Shown piece by piece: positions 24,270-36,300 of a stretch of DNA of 64,000 nt (positions within the stretch are counted from its first letter, which is position 1; each line of letters begins with the position of its first letter). The notes under the pieces are model-generated. The model ran no database searches and was not told the origin of the DNA. It saw nothing but the letters and a program-made list of their open reading frames with translations. The position numbers and the translations under genes were made by a program. This stretch comes from Balaenoptera acutorostrata (Eukaryota; Chordata; Mammalia; Artiodactyla; Balaenopteridae): positions 45,872,374 to 45,936,373 of the forward strand of contig NC_080082.1 of the NCBI RefSeq assembly GCF_949987535.1. The letters run 5' to 3'.

Positions 24270-27200
24270 GCAGCGAAAGGGAGAGCTCTCGGAACAAATC
24301 CTTCCTCAATGTCTCTCACCTGCTTATGCCAGGGTGCTGGCCTGGAAGCACCCTGGGGCCAAAGGGCCCTTCCTCCCAGCTCTGAGGGCAGCACCCCACC
24401 TGGCCCAGCAGGTACTGGTGGTGTTGAATGTTTTCTTTTATCTTACTCGCCTATTGTCCTAATGTGGATTCCAGGAAACCAGACTGCAGCCTGGTTTATG
24501 AGGTGGGAGACTGGTGCAAACCAGCCTCATTTGATGGGTGCTAATTACTTAGGAACAGAGTGGCTGGAGCCCTTCTGTCCATTTCCACCTTCTGATCTCT
24601 CAGTACCCCCCTCCCCATAGCATCTCCACCGTGTGAGAGAGAACAGCACCTCTGGAGGCCGCGATAGTGTCAGCCCAGCCAATGTGGGATACAACAGACG
24701 CTAATTGCGTCCCCGAGGAGGTTCCCTGAAGTTGGGGTCACTCCACTGTGTCTTTCCTAAGTGATTTGTGCATAATCGACAGCGTGAAAGGGAAGGGGAA
24801 AGGCAGGGCAGTCTCAGCAAGCCAGGCAGGAGGGGAAAGAGGCCTCACTTCGGTAAGGGGCTTGAGGGTCCCAGGGCAGAAAAGCTGCCTCTTCAAATCC
24901 CCAAACCACTGGTATCACCTTGACTCTAAACCCCAACTCCTGAGCCCAAGTTTGGGGTTTGCACATAGCCTGTCCCCAGTTGCCTCTAGTGTAAACCCAC
25001 TGTGCGCTAAGGATGTTAGGACAGGTGTGCATTTCCTGAAGGTGGGAGTGATCTATTAAGAGGAATTATGAGATGTACAGTCGGAAATGGTTTCTCTCCC
25101 AAAATATACATTCACGCTGGTTGTGCGCATACGCAAACACAGTATAATTCACACAGGCAAGCAAACCAGCCCCATCTAGATTCTTGGGAAACGACCAGCT
25201 CTCAGATGAAGCTGGCAGAGGGATACAATTCAGACATGACACCCATTTCTTTGGAAAGATGCCTTCCCCACCCCCAGCAAACGTGCCAGTTGGGCATAAC
25301 ATTAAGTAACGTTGGCAGGGGGCACCTGGGGTCCCTCCCGGCCCTGCTTCTGGGGTCTGCAAAGATGGTGTCTTTCTTTCTTGCTCTCCCTCTCTGCCTC
25401 CTCTAGGCCCGGGGGAGAATGGCATGGGGAATAGGGGCGGTGGCACCCTCCTTCCCTCTGGCCACCATCCGGGCATCACCTCCAGCCCCTGAGATGCCCT
25501 CTCCCCAGGAGGTGAAAGAATCACCTGTCTCTTTTTGGCACTCACACCCTCCTGCATGCCACGAGGAACTGGTGACCTTAACTCTGGTCTCCATGACGAC
25601 AAGATGGTATATGTTTAATTAGTTCAGGCTTATTTTTGGACCAATTTTCTTTTATTTTAGGGCAATGCAAGCTATGATAACTGTAAGTATGTTTACGAGG
25701 CGCACGAGGCTTAGCTGAAATGTGCCAACAATTCTAGTCAAACAGATGGTGACCCCTGATTCAACTTGCCCTCTCATTCAATTATTCAGCTGTATTTAAT
25801 TTTCCTCCGGGTGACTCACATGCCATGCTGCCATCTCTCCTCTAGGTGGCAGAAAAGACCACCTTTATGGCTGCAATAAAAGGTTGAAAGCCAGGTCTCG
25901 GGGACTTTTCCCAGCCAGGCCTTGGCTGCAGGAAAGGATAATGAATTTCAGCATTGGAACAATAGTTTCTGCCTAATATCAAATGATGTGAAAGGGTGGA
26001 AAAGAATTGGGTCAAATTGTATGTGATTTGGCCACAAGCTCTAAGTAATCTCCATTCTAATAAGAAATTTGAAAGACCTTCCAGGCTTAATACCCTCCCA
26101 AATAATTTGTTTGGAGTTTAAGGAGTTTTACAGTGTTAGGGCTGTTTTTATAATTGTGGAAATGTTCTGTTTTCATTTTGAAAACCTCAGCTATTTAATT
26201 TTTGGTGGCTACCAGCCCACCTAGTTGGGTTGGGGTGGTCGGTGGGAAGGGGGGAAGCTGAGCGGAATTTCTGCTCTTTTCCTCTCCATATTCTTTACTT
26301 TCCTTTCGTGCTGTCAGGGCTTAGCATCTGGAGTTGAAAACTGGATGTCCCTGTAAAAAGAGGAATGGAATTGCTCACTAAGTATCTTTGCAAAGACATG
26401 ACCTTTCTAAGGAAGGAAATGAAGAAGCATGTGGTCACAACCCATACTCACCACAGACTGGATTTTCTAGAACATTTGGAAGATGAAACAATCTACTCAA
26501 TTACTGCCTACTCCACTCTGTCCCGCTCTCTCCCCAAATCCTGCAGCAGGAGGGGATGTACCCAGGACACATTGCACTCATGTTTCCTGTTAATGGACAT
26601 AGCTGGTTAATTAGAGTATGGAATTCATGCCTTTATTCATACCTCATTCAACTTAAGAATTCATACCTTTAACACTGCTTTTTTTTTTTTTGATTCATTA
26701 AGACAAGCTCATAGCATGTTACATATATATTTCCCCTCTGAGAATATCTCACTTTAGAAATCCTCTTGGAACATTGTTTATCTTCCCTGTCCTGCATTTG
26801 ATCAAACCACAAATAAAAGAACCATGTGTCCAACCAAAACCAAGCAGGATCCACATGTGCGTGAAAGTATCGATGCAGAGACTGCTACCAAAGACAATAA
26901 ATTGAATTTCCATGGATTAATGGGAGAGGTTTCCATAGATATATTCATTCTACCTGAAAATGCTCAGTTCTCGTTTCTGCTTAAGGGCAAAATCCTGGTG
27001 ATGGAGAGGTTAAAACCATGTGCATGGACTGTATTCCTGGAACTTCATTCTAAAGGCTTGGCTTTGGCTTGCTTTCATGCTTTATTTTATCCAGCCAGGG
27101 CTTGGTTCAGTCGTTTCGCATTAAAGGGTCTGCGTGTAAACCAGGAAATCTTTAGTTCAGGCAAGGGAGAGGGCTGTTGCGCTTCACAGGATGACTTCCT

Positions 27201-30084
27201 AGGGGGTGATGGATGCGGGGGAAGAGCTGTGTGCAGCAGCCGAGACCTGACCCCGCTGGCCCGGGAGGCGGCCTCACCCAGCCTTGGAGGGCAGGTGCAG
27301 TTGCACCCTATTTATGTCTGGGACACTCACACTTAGCCTTGTGGGGCTATTTATGGTTTCGGTGCAGCTTCCAGGGGGTTAAGTCGGGGGATGGGGTGGG
27401 GGGGGGTCACATCTCAATTACAGCTGCTAAAGCCGCACAAATTGACTTTATTTAACACCTTTGCCCTCTGATTAGGCTACCAGATTGGGCTCATCACCTT
27501 CCTGTATTCCCAGAACCCCCTTCTCCTTGGCACCATTAGATAACTTTGGGGGGCTTTCCCAGGCCCTCACAGAGAACTGCATAGAGCACCAAGAGGGTAT
27601 GAGTGCATCCCATGTGATACTCCGGGGTCACTGGGTTCCCCACTCCGAGGGTAGGCATGGCATCTCTGTTTCCCATGTTTCACCCGCCTCCCACAGGGAT
27701 GAAGGAACAGCGAGACGGGTGCTTTGGAATGAGCCTCTTAGAAGCACCATCACCTGTCCTCGTGGTCACCCTATTTGAGCTTCTGGAGATGCCAGTTGGG
27801 CAGAGAAGCCCAGACATCTGGGGGCTCTTATGACTGGGGAGTGTTTTTGTTTGTGTGTGTCTGGTGTGTACGTACAGGCTCCTATACACAAGAATCCCTG
27901 CTGATTTGTAGGGAAGTCAAACTCTAAGATCCCCATCCAGCTTGGCTCCTTGCAGACGACCCTTGCAGCAGCATGGAGGCCACGTCAAGGGAGAGAGGAA
28001 AGGGAGGGCAGCCTGGGCTGGGGGGTGGAGGCAGGGGACATGTGTGGTAGCCAAGTTCGGTTTAAAAAAATAAATACTGAAAAAATCCACGGCTTCCCTG
28101 GGCCTCTGGCTTCAGTCTGGGATTTGTCCATATTACATAATCGGTCACAAAGGTATTGTACGTTAAAGAAATGGGCCCATGCAATTGCAGCAAAGGGAGG
28201 GGGGACGCAACGCCACCTTGACCTCCATCACCAGCGGGGGACCCGCCACCCGCCACCTGCCCCACGGTCTTGCCATTTTGCTGAGTTCCCAAGTTACTCT
28301 GCCGCCCAGAACATCGTTTGTTTTTCTTTGTTCCAAAGACACGCTACATGAGCATTTGCGTGAGGCCATCTGTATCTTTACAAGGAAATAATGGAACAGG
28401 TAGAGAATGTGTGTCGGTGTTCAGTATCCTGACCCGTGGCTGTGCTCCTGCGCAATGGGGCGAAAGCCAGAAGTTCCTCTTTGGTGGGACTCAGAACCCT
28501 GTCCGTGGGTCAGTGCAGGCGCCGCAGACCTCCCCTCCTCTCCTCTTCCGTCTTTGGCTTTGCCTCCCTCCTGCAGGCTCTCATCCCCCTGACAGTCCTG
28601 GGGAGGGTCTCTGGGAGGGGGAGCTGTCTCTAGCCAGCTCTTCTCCAGCAGCCAGCCGCCCCCCAACTCCCAGGGACTGCCCCCCTTCTTTTGGAAAGGG
28701 CCACCTCTTTTTTTTTTCCTGAAGGTGGCAGTGAAAGAAAAAAAATGACTCCCTTTGAAGGTTTAGGAATTTTATTACAAAACCGATGGAGCACGCATCC
28801 CCTTGGTCCCCATGTGCCCAGGGGCGCTGACAATGGAAATCCCAGCCCCACAAAGTGGTTCTCACCTGGGGCAGGCCACCCCTCTCCCCTCTTCCTCCCT
28901 TGCCAGGATAATTGAGGATCATAATGCCGGGGAGGGAGCTCGGCTCGCGGGCTGTCAGGTACCTGCGCGTCTTCATGTCATCCGTCAGCATTGAGCCCCT
29001 CTGTCATCTCTCCTCAGCCTTCAGCGTCGTGCTCTCTCATCGTGTTCATTATCTCAGCTCAGACCGGCCCTCCCCCCCGCTCCCCCCATCCAGTAAATGC
29101 ATCTTTGTGCAACTCTCAGTCTCCGATTATGAATCGATGATCATGTGGTATAAGAGAGATAGATGGCTTTTAGTTCCATCTTGTCTCCCCTAATTGTAAA
29201 ATATTAGTTACATTACACTGTGTCTTTTGATTAATGGAACTTATTTGGAGTAGCCTATCTGAACCCTCCCCCTTCTAAAGTCCTCCACTGACTTTTGAGA
29301 ATTGAGTGATTTCACTTAAAGCAGACAAATAGGCCCTTCAGCGGGGAGATAGTGAGTCTGTGCCACTGTGGGCAAGACAGGCTCCCCACATGAGCCGCCT
29401 GTGCCGGGAGAGGCTCCACCGGCCAGGCAAACCCTGGGCTGCTAATACACGCCGCGAGAGGAACTGCCTTCCCTTCCGTATTTCACCCCCTTTTTGGCAA
29501 ACCTAGCCCATCTTGCTGACTTGCAAAACAGGATGTGAAACCAAATTGAATTAAAATTAAATAAATTGCAGATTGCCACATTCCCACACTCAGCCTGCGA
29601 GAAGCCAGTCAAATCTGAACTTTGATGGATTTGTGCTCTTGCTGGCCGGCTCCCTTCTCCCTGCGCAGGGCAGGGCGGCCAGGAGCATTCTGCAGACCAC
29701 AGCTGACACCGGGAGACAACGTTTGTCCTTTAACGCAGAATTCACCTTATTTGGCACTATTTACTTAAATATGTCTGTCGATAAAGTCCTTGCCATACAA
29801 AAGGGAAGTCGGTGGCTAAATCCCTTCTTATAAATAATCACTGCCTATCTTTTCAGTGTAAATTCAAGGACACGTTCACTTTCAACCTATCAGCTCAATT
29901 AAAAAGGTCTATTTACTGTAGATGTGTATAATGTCTATATCTCGGGGAAATAGGAAGACTGACTTCATAAACAAACTATCAGAAAAAGGCACTGCAGGTT
30001 AGGAATTCTAGAATGCATCTTGATAGGGGCACTTTCAGGACACATGCTGTATAAAATGCATGCAAATGTTTCTATTTTTTAGGA
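24270..30084. other. Intronic sequence with two candidate conserved blocks and no recognised gene
   Basis: Repeat-free AT-rich stretches at 25600-26160 and 28980-29880 stand out as candidate conserved non-coding DNA. A 170-codon frame at 26824-27336 lacks any domain and passes through AT-rich then GC-rich DNA; not called. No RNA gene seen. Confidence 0.4.
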
Positions 30085-30096
30085 TAGGCTTAGTAT
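30085..30096. repeat. Target-site duplication, left copy, of the SINE
   Basis: The sequence taggcttagtat is identical to 30432-30443 at the other end of the SINE. Confidence 0.9.
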
Positions 30097-30431
30097 ATAT
30101 TTTTTTTTTTTTTTAATTTTATTTATTTATTTATTTATTTATTTTTGGCTGTGCTGGGTCTTTGGTTCGTGCGAGGGCTTTCTCCAGTTGCGGCAAGTGG
30201 GGGCCACTCTTCATCGCGGTGCGGGGACCGCTCTTCATCGCGGTGCGCGGGCCTTTCACTATCGCGGCCCCTCCCGTCGCGGGGCACAGGCTCCAGAAGC
30301 GCAGGCTCAGCAGCCGTGGCTCACGGGCCCAGCCGCTCCGCGGCATGTGGGATCCTCCCAGACCAGGGCTCGAACCCGTGTCTCCTGCATTAGCAGGCAG
30401 ATTCTCAACCACTGCGCCACCAGGGAAGCCC
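30097..30431 (-). mobile_element. tRNA-Glu-derived SINE of cetacean CHR type
   Basis: On the minus strand it starts 'gggcttccctggtggcgcag', with an A box at about 30409-30419 and a B box GGTTCGAG at 30369-30376. It continues through the 'catgccgcggagcggctggg' segment to the 'aagacccagcacagccaaa' tail and an A-rich (TAAA)n end, seen on + as T-rich DNA at 30097-30145. Perfect 12-bp duplications 'taggcttagtat' flank it at 30085-30096 and 30432-30443. Low divergence from the family pattern and intact flanks suggest fairly recent insertion. It is a strong lineage clue for Cetacea or near relatives. Confidence 0.9.
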
Positions 30432-30443
30432 TAGGCTTAGTAT
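30432..30443. repeat. Target-site duplication, right copy, of the SINE
   Basis: The sequence taggcttagtat directly follows the SINE 5' end (minus-strand element) and matches the left copy exactly. Confidence 0.9.
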
Positions 30444-30444
30444 T

Positions 30445-31650
30445 TTATTCTGACCTTTGGAATTTTATTTTTACTTTTACTTGCATGATTCTTGTAGACA
30501 CTGCCTATTATGTATTTTCTGGGGATATGCTATTTCATTTAATGTACTAGAGGCAGAAGATTGATTTTATTATGTGTATAGGAAGCTGGTAATGTTTTAC
30601 TTTATTTTATTTTATTTTTTTGAGAGCATAACAATGTGTTTATGGCTGCCAGGAAAAGTGAAGGGAGCAAAACAACCGTGCCTGAGTATAAAATTCACCC
30701 TGAGGAGTAGATGCCCAGAAACATGTCGATCACAGATTGGCAGGCTGAGCGCTTGCCACTTCAGCCACGGCCCGCCTTCCACGCCCGTTTGCACGGGGGA
30801 CCTTGCGGGCGTCTGGAGAACCAAGATACACGTCTGCTCTGGGTTATCACTCAGGTACCCAAAGTGCTACCCCTCCTATCACCCGAGCCTAGATTTCAGA
30901 TTTTATTTATTTCATTTTTCTGTGTGTTTTGAGTCCTTGCTTTGGGGAAAACGTATGCTTGAGGACTCTTTGTTCTGAGTATCAAGGGACTTTTTAAAAT
31001 GTCAGCTGAGTTTGGGCTGTTGTGTCTCATAAAACTCCTTAGGGCTTAAGATGTACTTTCTCCAAATTCTCATTAGCGGTGTCGTTCAGTTATGCACATC
31101 CGTCATATTTTGAGAGTATTTTATAGAATATTCTTACTACAGCATGTGAATGCATATTGACAATTGTTGGCACTTTTATATATTCCACGATACACTTTTA
31201 TCTGTTATGGATCCATAATAACAAATGTGTAGTAAAAAGCTATATCAAAGGTAGTTATCCCACATGCATAAAATGCTCTGACTTGGTCTCTTCAATTTTC
31301 TTACTGCAGCTTCTGAAACCCTCACTTCATCCTGATGGACAGCAATCTTTCATTTAAGTAAAGTGCATGCCCGCGAGGGAGTGATGGCGTTTCTAAGGCT
31401 GGCGGTGGCTCTTGTCTAGGGTAACCCCTGCGTTGGGGCTAAGAGCAGGGCATGAGGAGCTGCACACAGCCCTGGCCGCCTCACCTCTGGCCACCTTCTG
31501 CTGGAGATGTGTCATCCTGGGGGACACGGGTTGGACAGAAAGCAGGCAGGACCTTCAGGGACTGGGGAACAGCAGCCGACGTTTATGGTCAAAGCAGCAG
31601 GCAACGTCTGTGCTGAACTCTGGGTGGGTGTCATCAGGTGGACCCTGCCA
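30445..31650. other. Intronic sequence, AT-rich, no recognised gene
   Basis: Contains a TTTTA-rich stretch at about 30598-30622 and otherwise unique DNA. No domain in any open frame. Confidence 0.4.
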
Positions 31651-31654
31651 TGCT

Positions 31655-31780
31655 CAGATGAGCCCCTCTGACAGATGAAGAAACAGAGGCTTGCAGATGT
31701 GCCGGAGCTCGCTCAAGGCCAGGCAGCTGTTAAGGGCTGGGGTCAGGCTGCGTGCCTCCCAGACCAGGCTCTTCTCGTTC
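31655..31780 (-). repeat. MIR SINE fragment
   Basis: Inverted MIR core: 'ctctgacagatgaagaaaca', 'gaggcttgcagatgtgccgg', and a 'caaggccaggcagctgttaa' segment equivalent to the 'aaggtcacacagct' landmark. Confidence 0.6.
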
Positions 31781-31784
31781 CTCA

Positions 31785-33115
31785 ACCCTGTCTGTGTGTG
31801 TTTGGAGTTAAGTCTGGGCTTTAACCGACTGCTCGATATCATCCTGTCGTTCTGAGGATTCAGTGAGATGATGATCCCTGTACAATCCCTGACACGTAGT
31901 TAGAGCTGAGATACCGAGAACACGTGTGTGAAGGGTGGTGGTGTGAGAGGCAAACTACCCCCAGATAGAAACCGCTCCCTTTAGGGAACCCTCGTTTCTT
32001 CCTTCCCGTTCTGATTTCCTGAAGCATTTTCTGGGAGAGTTTGGAAGCTCAGTCCCTTGGGTAGGCTTTCGGATTGGTTGTGGTTATCGTTGTGACAGTG
32101 TGGTTGTCAGGAAATAAAAATTTGGAGATTTCCTCTAAAAGGAAGACAGCCAGGGCCTTAGGACAGTGCGTGGATGGGCTGCGTTTGGAGTGACCAGCAG
32201 GAGGTGGGGTCACCTGCAGCCCTGACTTCTCCATGTGTCACGTGGGATGGTGGGTGTGGAAGCTCTCAGCCAATTGCAAAGTGTGATGCACGTGTAAGAG
32301 AAGAGAATGAGAGCAGTGATGGTGCAAAGGAAAGGAAAATGGGCAGGCGTGCTCGTTGGTTGGGGCTGCAGAATGAGGGTTTGCTGCTAGAGACCAGAAA
32401 GTGAAAATTTCAATGTGGCTTGTCGTTTGGCATCATGTATTTTAAAAAATAAAATAAACATCTGGTTGTTTGAATGCAAGTGAGATTTCCCCTGCTTCCT
32501 TCCCTGCAGGACCCACTCCCCCGGCGAATTTCAGCCAAGCTGTGTGTGTAAACACAGCCTTAATTGATATCAGGTTAGGGGAGTCTGGGAAATGTGCTGC
32601 AATTCAGAACCCTGGGATGGGCATCTTGAGACGTCTCCAGAAACCCAACAATAGGCATTTATTTGCCGACCACCTACTACGTGCAGGGCTTTGTCAGAGA
32701 TGGGCTGGCAGCAAATACCAACAAGACTGGGCCACCGTCCTCAGGGAGCCTCTGGCTGGCCGGGGAAGGAAGTCCCAGTGCGGGCTAATCCTGCCATGGA
32801 GTGGGGAGGTTGGGCCCCCTGGAGTGGGCAGGGGGCTCCAGGGAAGAAGCTCAGAGGAAGGGATTGGAACCCGGATAATTAAGCTCGAGATGAATTTGGT
32901 AACGAAGCCTCATTTAGTTCCCATTCAGCTCTAGTCTCCCTCTCTGTATAACGACACATCTATTTTGAGACTCAGGAAAGAAATGCTTCAATTTGCAAAG
33001 TAAATGTTTGTTTGGTTGTTTATTAATAATCATGTAAAGCATTCCATTGGCTCCTTTGGCGCTAAATGGCTGTCTCTCCAGTCTCATCCTTAAGGCAGGA
33101 TCTTGGGGTCCTTTG
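31785..33115. other. Intronic sequence with a probable inverted L2 end
   Basis: Positions 32650-32760 ('tttgccgaccacctactacg', 'tcctcagggagcctctgg') read like the start of an inverted L2 3' end. The remainder is unique and shows no gene. Confidence 0.4.
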
Positions 33116-33119
33116 ATGG

Positions 33120-33310
33120 TTCAGAGAAGAGGGGTCTGGAGTCGGACCCCCTGGATTCAAACACTAGCTGCCCCGCTTCCTGCTTCACCTGGCCACGTCA
33201 CTGATTGTCTTTACACCTTGGTTTCCACACCGATAAAGTGAGAGGACCTACTCATCGGGCTGTGTGAGGACTATTTAGATGCGATGGTAAAGCCCGTACA
33301 TGTGATCAGT
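33120..33310 (+). repeat. MIR SINE
   Basis: Sense MIR: 'ggggtctggagtcggacccc', 'ctggattcaaacactagctg', 'accttggtttccacaccgat', 'ctgtgtgaggactatttaga'. Confidence 0.7.
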
Positions 33311-33314
33311 GGCC

Positions 33315-36300
33315 CCAGGCTTAAAACAAGGGCAAGGAGTATCTGATAAAAAAATGCACCTGCTGCTAACAAAAACGATATTTTTTTTTCTCTTGGTGAT
33401 GCTTGGTCCTTCTTTCCCTTCCAGTTTGGTCAATCACTTTAGAAGGAATTTTGCAGCGTGAGTAAAGATACTGGCTAATTATTATGAGTAATTTATGGCT
33501 TGGGGTCAGTGTGGCTACTTCAAACAGTCTGAGTGAGGAAAGGTAGAAGAACATATTTCCAGGGAAGCAGATGGCTGGAGGTGGGGAGGGAAATCCATTT
33601 GTGTATAGTCTAAATTCCTCCAGAACAAAATCTAGACTATCTTCCCAAAGCGAACCAACCAGCCGACCAGTCTGTGGAAGAGGCAGAGGTGATCAGGAGC
33701 CCTCTGTATTAAGAGTGGGGTCTGCTCTGGACCACCTCTTCCTCCCTGGTGGCCCAACCCCCTACAGTCACATGTGAAAGAGACAGACTTTGCATCTGGG
33801 CCAGTTGTCCCAAAAGGTCTGTGGCCGGGGATGAGCCCGCCTCTGCCCGGATCCCAGGCCACATGTAATAGGAAGATCCTGACAGTAAAAATCTTCTTGT
33901 CACTGAGACATTCCTCAACTGTTAGCAATCAATTTGGAGGTGGGGAGGATGGGGGTGGGAAATACCAAAGGACATCAAAGAGGGTCTCACTCCCAGACTC
34001 TGCTCTGTTTCAAGGCTCTAATTTGGGAAGGTTGTGTGCTAAATAATTTGTGAGCCTCCAAACACGCAGGTTATTGTTTGTGGACAGATGGTGTATCACG
34101 TTTTATCGCTTTTCCTTCTGTGGGTCCTCATATGTGGGACTGATGTGCATTCTGAAGTCTTTGTCTCCTTGCTAAAATCTCTAATCTGAAACAGGCAATC
34201 AAGCACAGAGGCAGGGCTTCAGAAGGCATAATCAGAGTTTTAAAAGCAAAGGGGAGGGGGAAAGCCAGAAATCCAAGTGCAGTTATGAGGCAGATGTGTT
34301 TGCAGAGGAGGCGAGAGGTTATTAGGGTATTAAAAGTGGACGAATGAAAGGGAGTTTTCTGAGGAGAGGGAGAAGGAGAGCCAGGCCGTGGTGGCAGGCA
34401 CCAGGGCGCGCCCGGCGGGGCTGGTCCCCCACCTTCCCCGGGAGCCCGGGAGCTGGGGCGATGGGGTCTTTGTCTCTGCAGGCGGCCGTGGCGGGGCCTG
34501 GGAGGCCCCATCTTGGAGCTGCGGCCGCCCTTAAGAGCTAAATCATGTTGATCTACAGGAAGGAAATGAAATAGACGAACTCTCTCCTCTTTTCTTCCTA
34601 TGGATTTTTCTTTTTTATTCTGAAGATAGAATTACTGTTTGTAAGCATCTGAAAGTCATTAGAGGCCCTGCAGTCTGTCAGGTGCCGACACAAGAAACTG
34701 CTGAAACCGAACGGGTGCCTGCACCGAGGGCTGGGAATTTGTCATGTGCTGATGAGCAGTTATAATAATATATGAGCAAATCACAAGCATTCTGCAAATT
34801 AATCAAATTTTTTTCCCCTTCTCCCTTGTCTCTGGGAGAGTGGCTTTGCAGGCAGACGTAGGTGAAGCAGTTTTACTCACAGATGGTCGCTCTGGCATCA
34901 GATGGAATTTATATAACAGTAATTCTGATTTCCTGCCAAAGTAGCAGTGAACACACCAGGGAGATTGTAGAAGGCGAGTCATGTGGTTTTGCTGAGGTTG
35001 TTGTGGGAAGTTGAAGGGGGGAAATCTCAAATTTTCCTCTTTGCCTTTACTGTTTTTGCCTGAAGGGCCAGAAACGGAACGCCATTCTGCCATGGGCGAA
35101 ATCCATCACATTTTTTCTTGTGACTTGTGCTGAAAGAGTGCTTCGCAGCTGTTGGGACTGCCGGCGGTGACAGAGCCCCAGGACTCCTGACCCTGACCCG
35201 CTCCTAACAAGATGGAAAGGGGAGCAGGTTCAGGAGGTAGTCGCACCGCAGGCTGCAAGGAGGCGGTGCTGATGCCTCGAGAGCCGCGCTCACTTACCCT
35301 CCGCTCCGCTCCCGGTGGCATTGCTAAACCTACAAGGGCTTTTCTTTTCAAGTGTTTTATTAAATGAAGAGTCTAACAGCCCTCACTTTAATTACACACG
35401 GGCCCCGTGTATAATGCAGCTGGATTTACTCAAGTAGTTGAAAACGATGGTGCTGGTGATTAAACTGATGGTCTTGGTTTAGCAGCTCAAAAACCTGGGA
35501 GTGTGTTGGTGTGTAAGTGTGCGTGCACGTGGGTGCCGGCCCCAGGTCCCGGGAGGGTCTCCCTGCGAGCTGACACCCCCTTCTCCCCCTAAACTTCCCT
35601 CTCCTGGGGAAACCCTGTTCTGCCTGGTGTGAAGGGGGACGACACTTGACACTTTGGGGACCATGCTTGAGCGTGGATCTCACCGCAAGGTGCCTTCCCT
35701 GCAGAGGGGAAATGATACCAAGATGGCGTGTCAACCGCATTATGCAACAAAGTCCTGCTGTTGTGGGGTTTTTTCCTAATGTAAAGCCCTGCCCATTTGT
35801 TTTGGTTTACGTGACTACAGAGAAATAAGTGGATTAGATGGAAACTTTAGCATGCTTCATTGCAGCTGGGTGCCGACATCTGTCATTCCTCAGCCGTATT
35901 CTGGATCATGTCAGCCAGAGAAAGCAAAGTCTGACACCTTTGATTTTAGAGAGAGCCTTTTATAGGGGGAGAAAAAGAGAAGAAAGGAGTAGCATTTCCT
36001 TTGTGACTTCATAGGAAAAGCCACCTCTCTCCTGTGCTTTATTTTATTTTATTTTTGGCATGTGACAACATTAGTGGCACTCAGAGAGCGCTGAACGTTG
36101 AAAAGTTTATGTTTCCATCTCTCCCTTTTAGTTTGTAATTTTCTATTGTTCACGGTACCAATTTGTTGAATTGGGCATGATAAAATGTAGCTGTTTAAAA
36201 TATATCCAGTGTGCCCATCTATATGGATATATACTGTGGGTATGGATTGCAGGTGTCTGATGCATTTACGAAAAGAGGGATGTGTGATTCTCTCTCACAT

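Noticed and set aside
25066..25602. 178-codon minus-strand open frame
   Set aside because: Biased composition, no domain, no supporting exon signals.
26824..27336. 170-codon plus-strand open frame
   Set aside because: No family motif, no splice-site support, and an abrupt composition change across it; chance frame.
34385..34535. Second CpG island
   Set aside because: CpG-rich over only about 150 bases; too short and too weak compared with 59221-59612.
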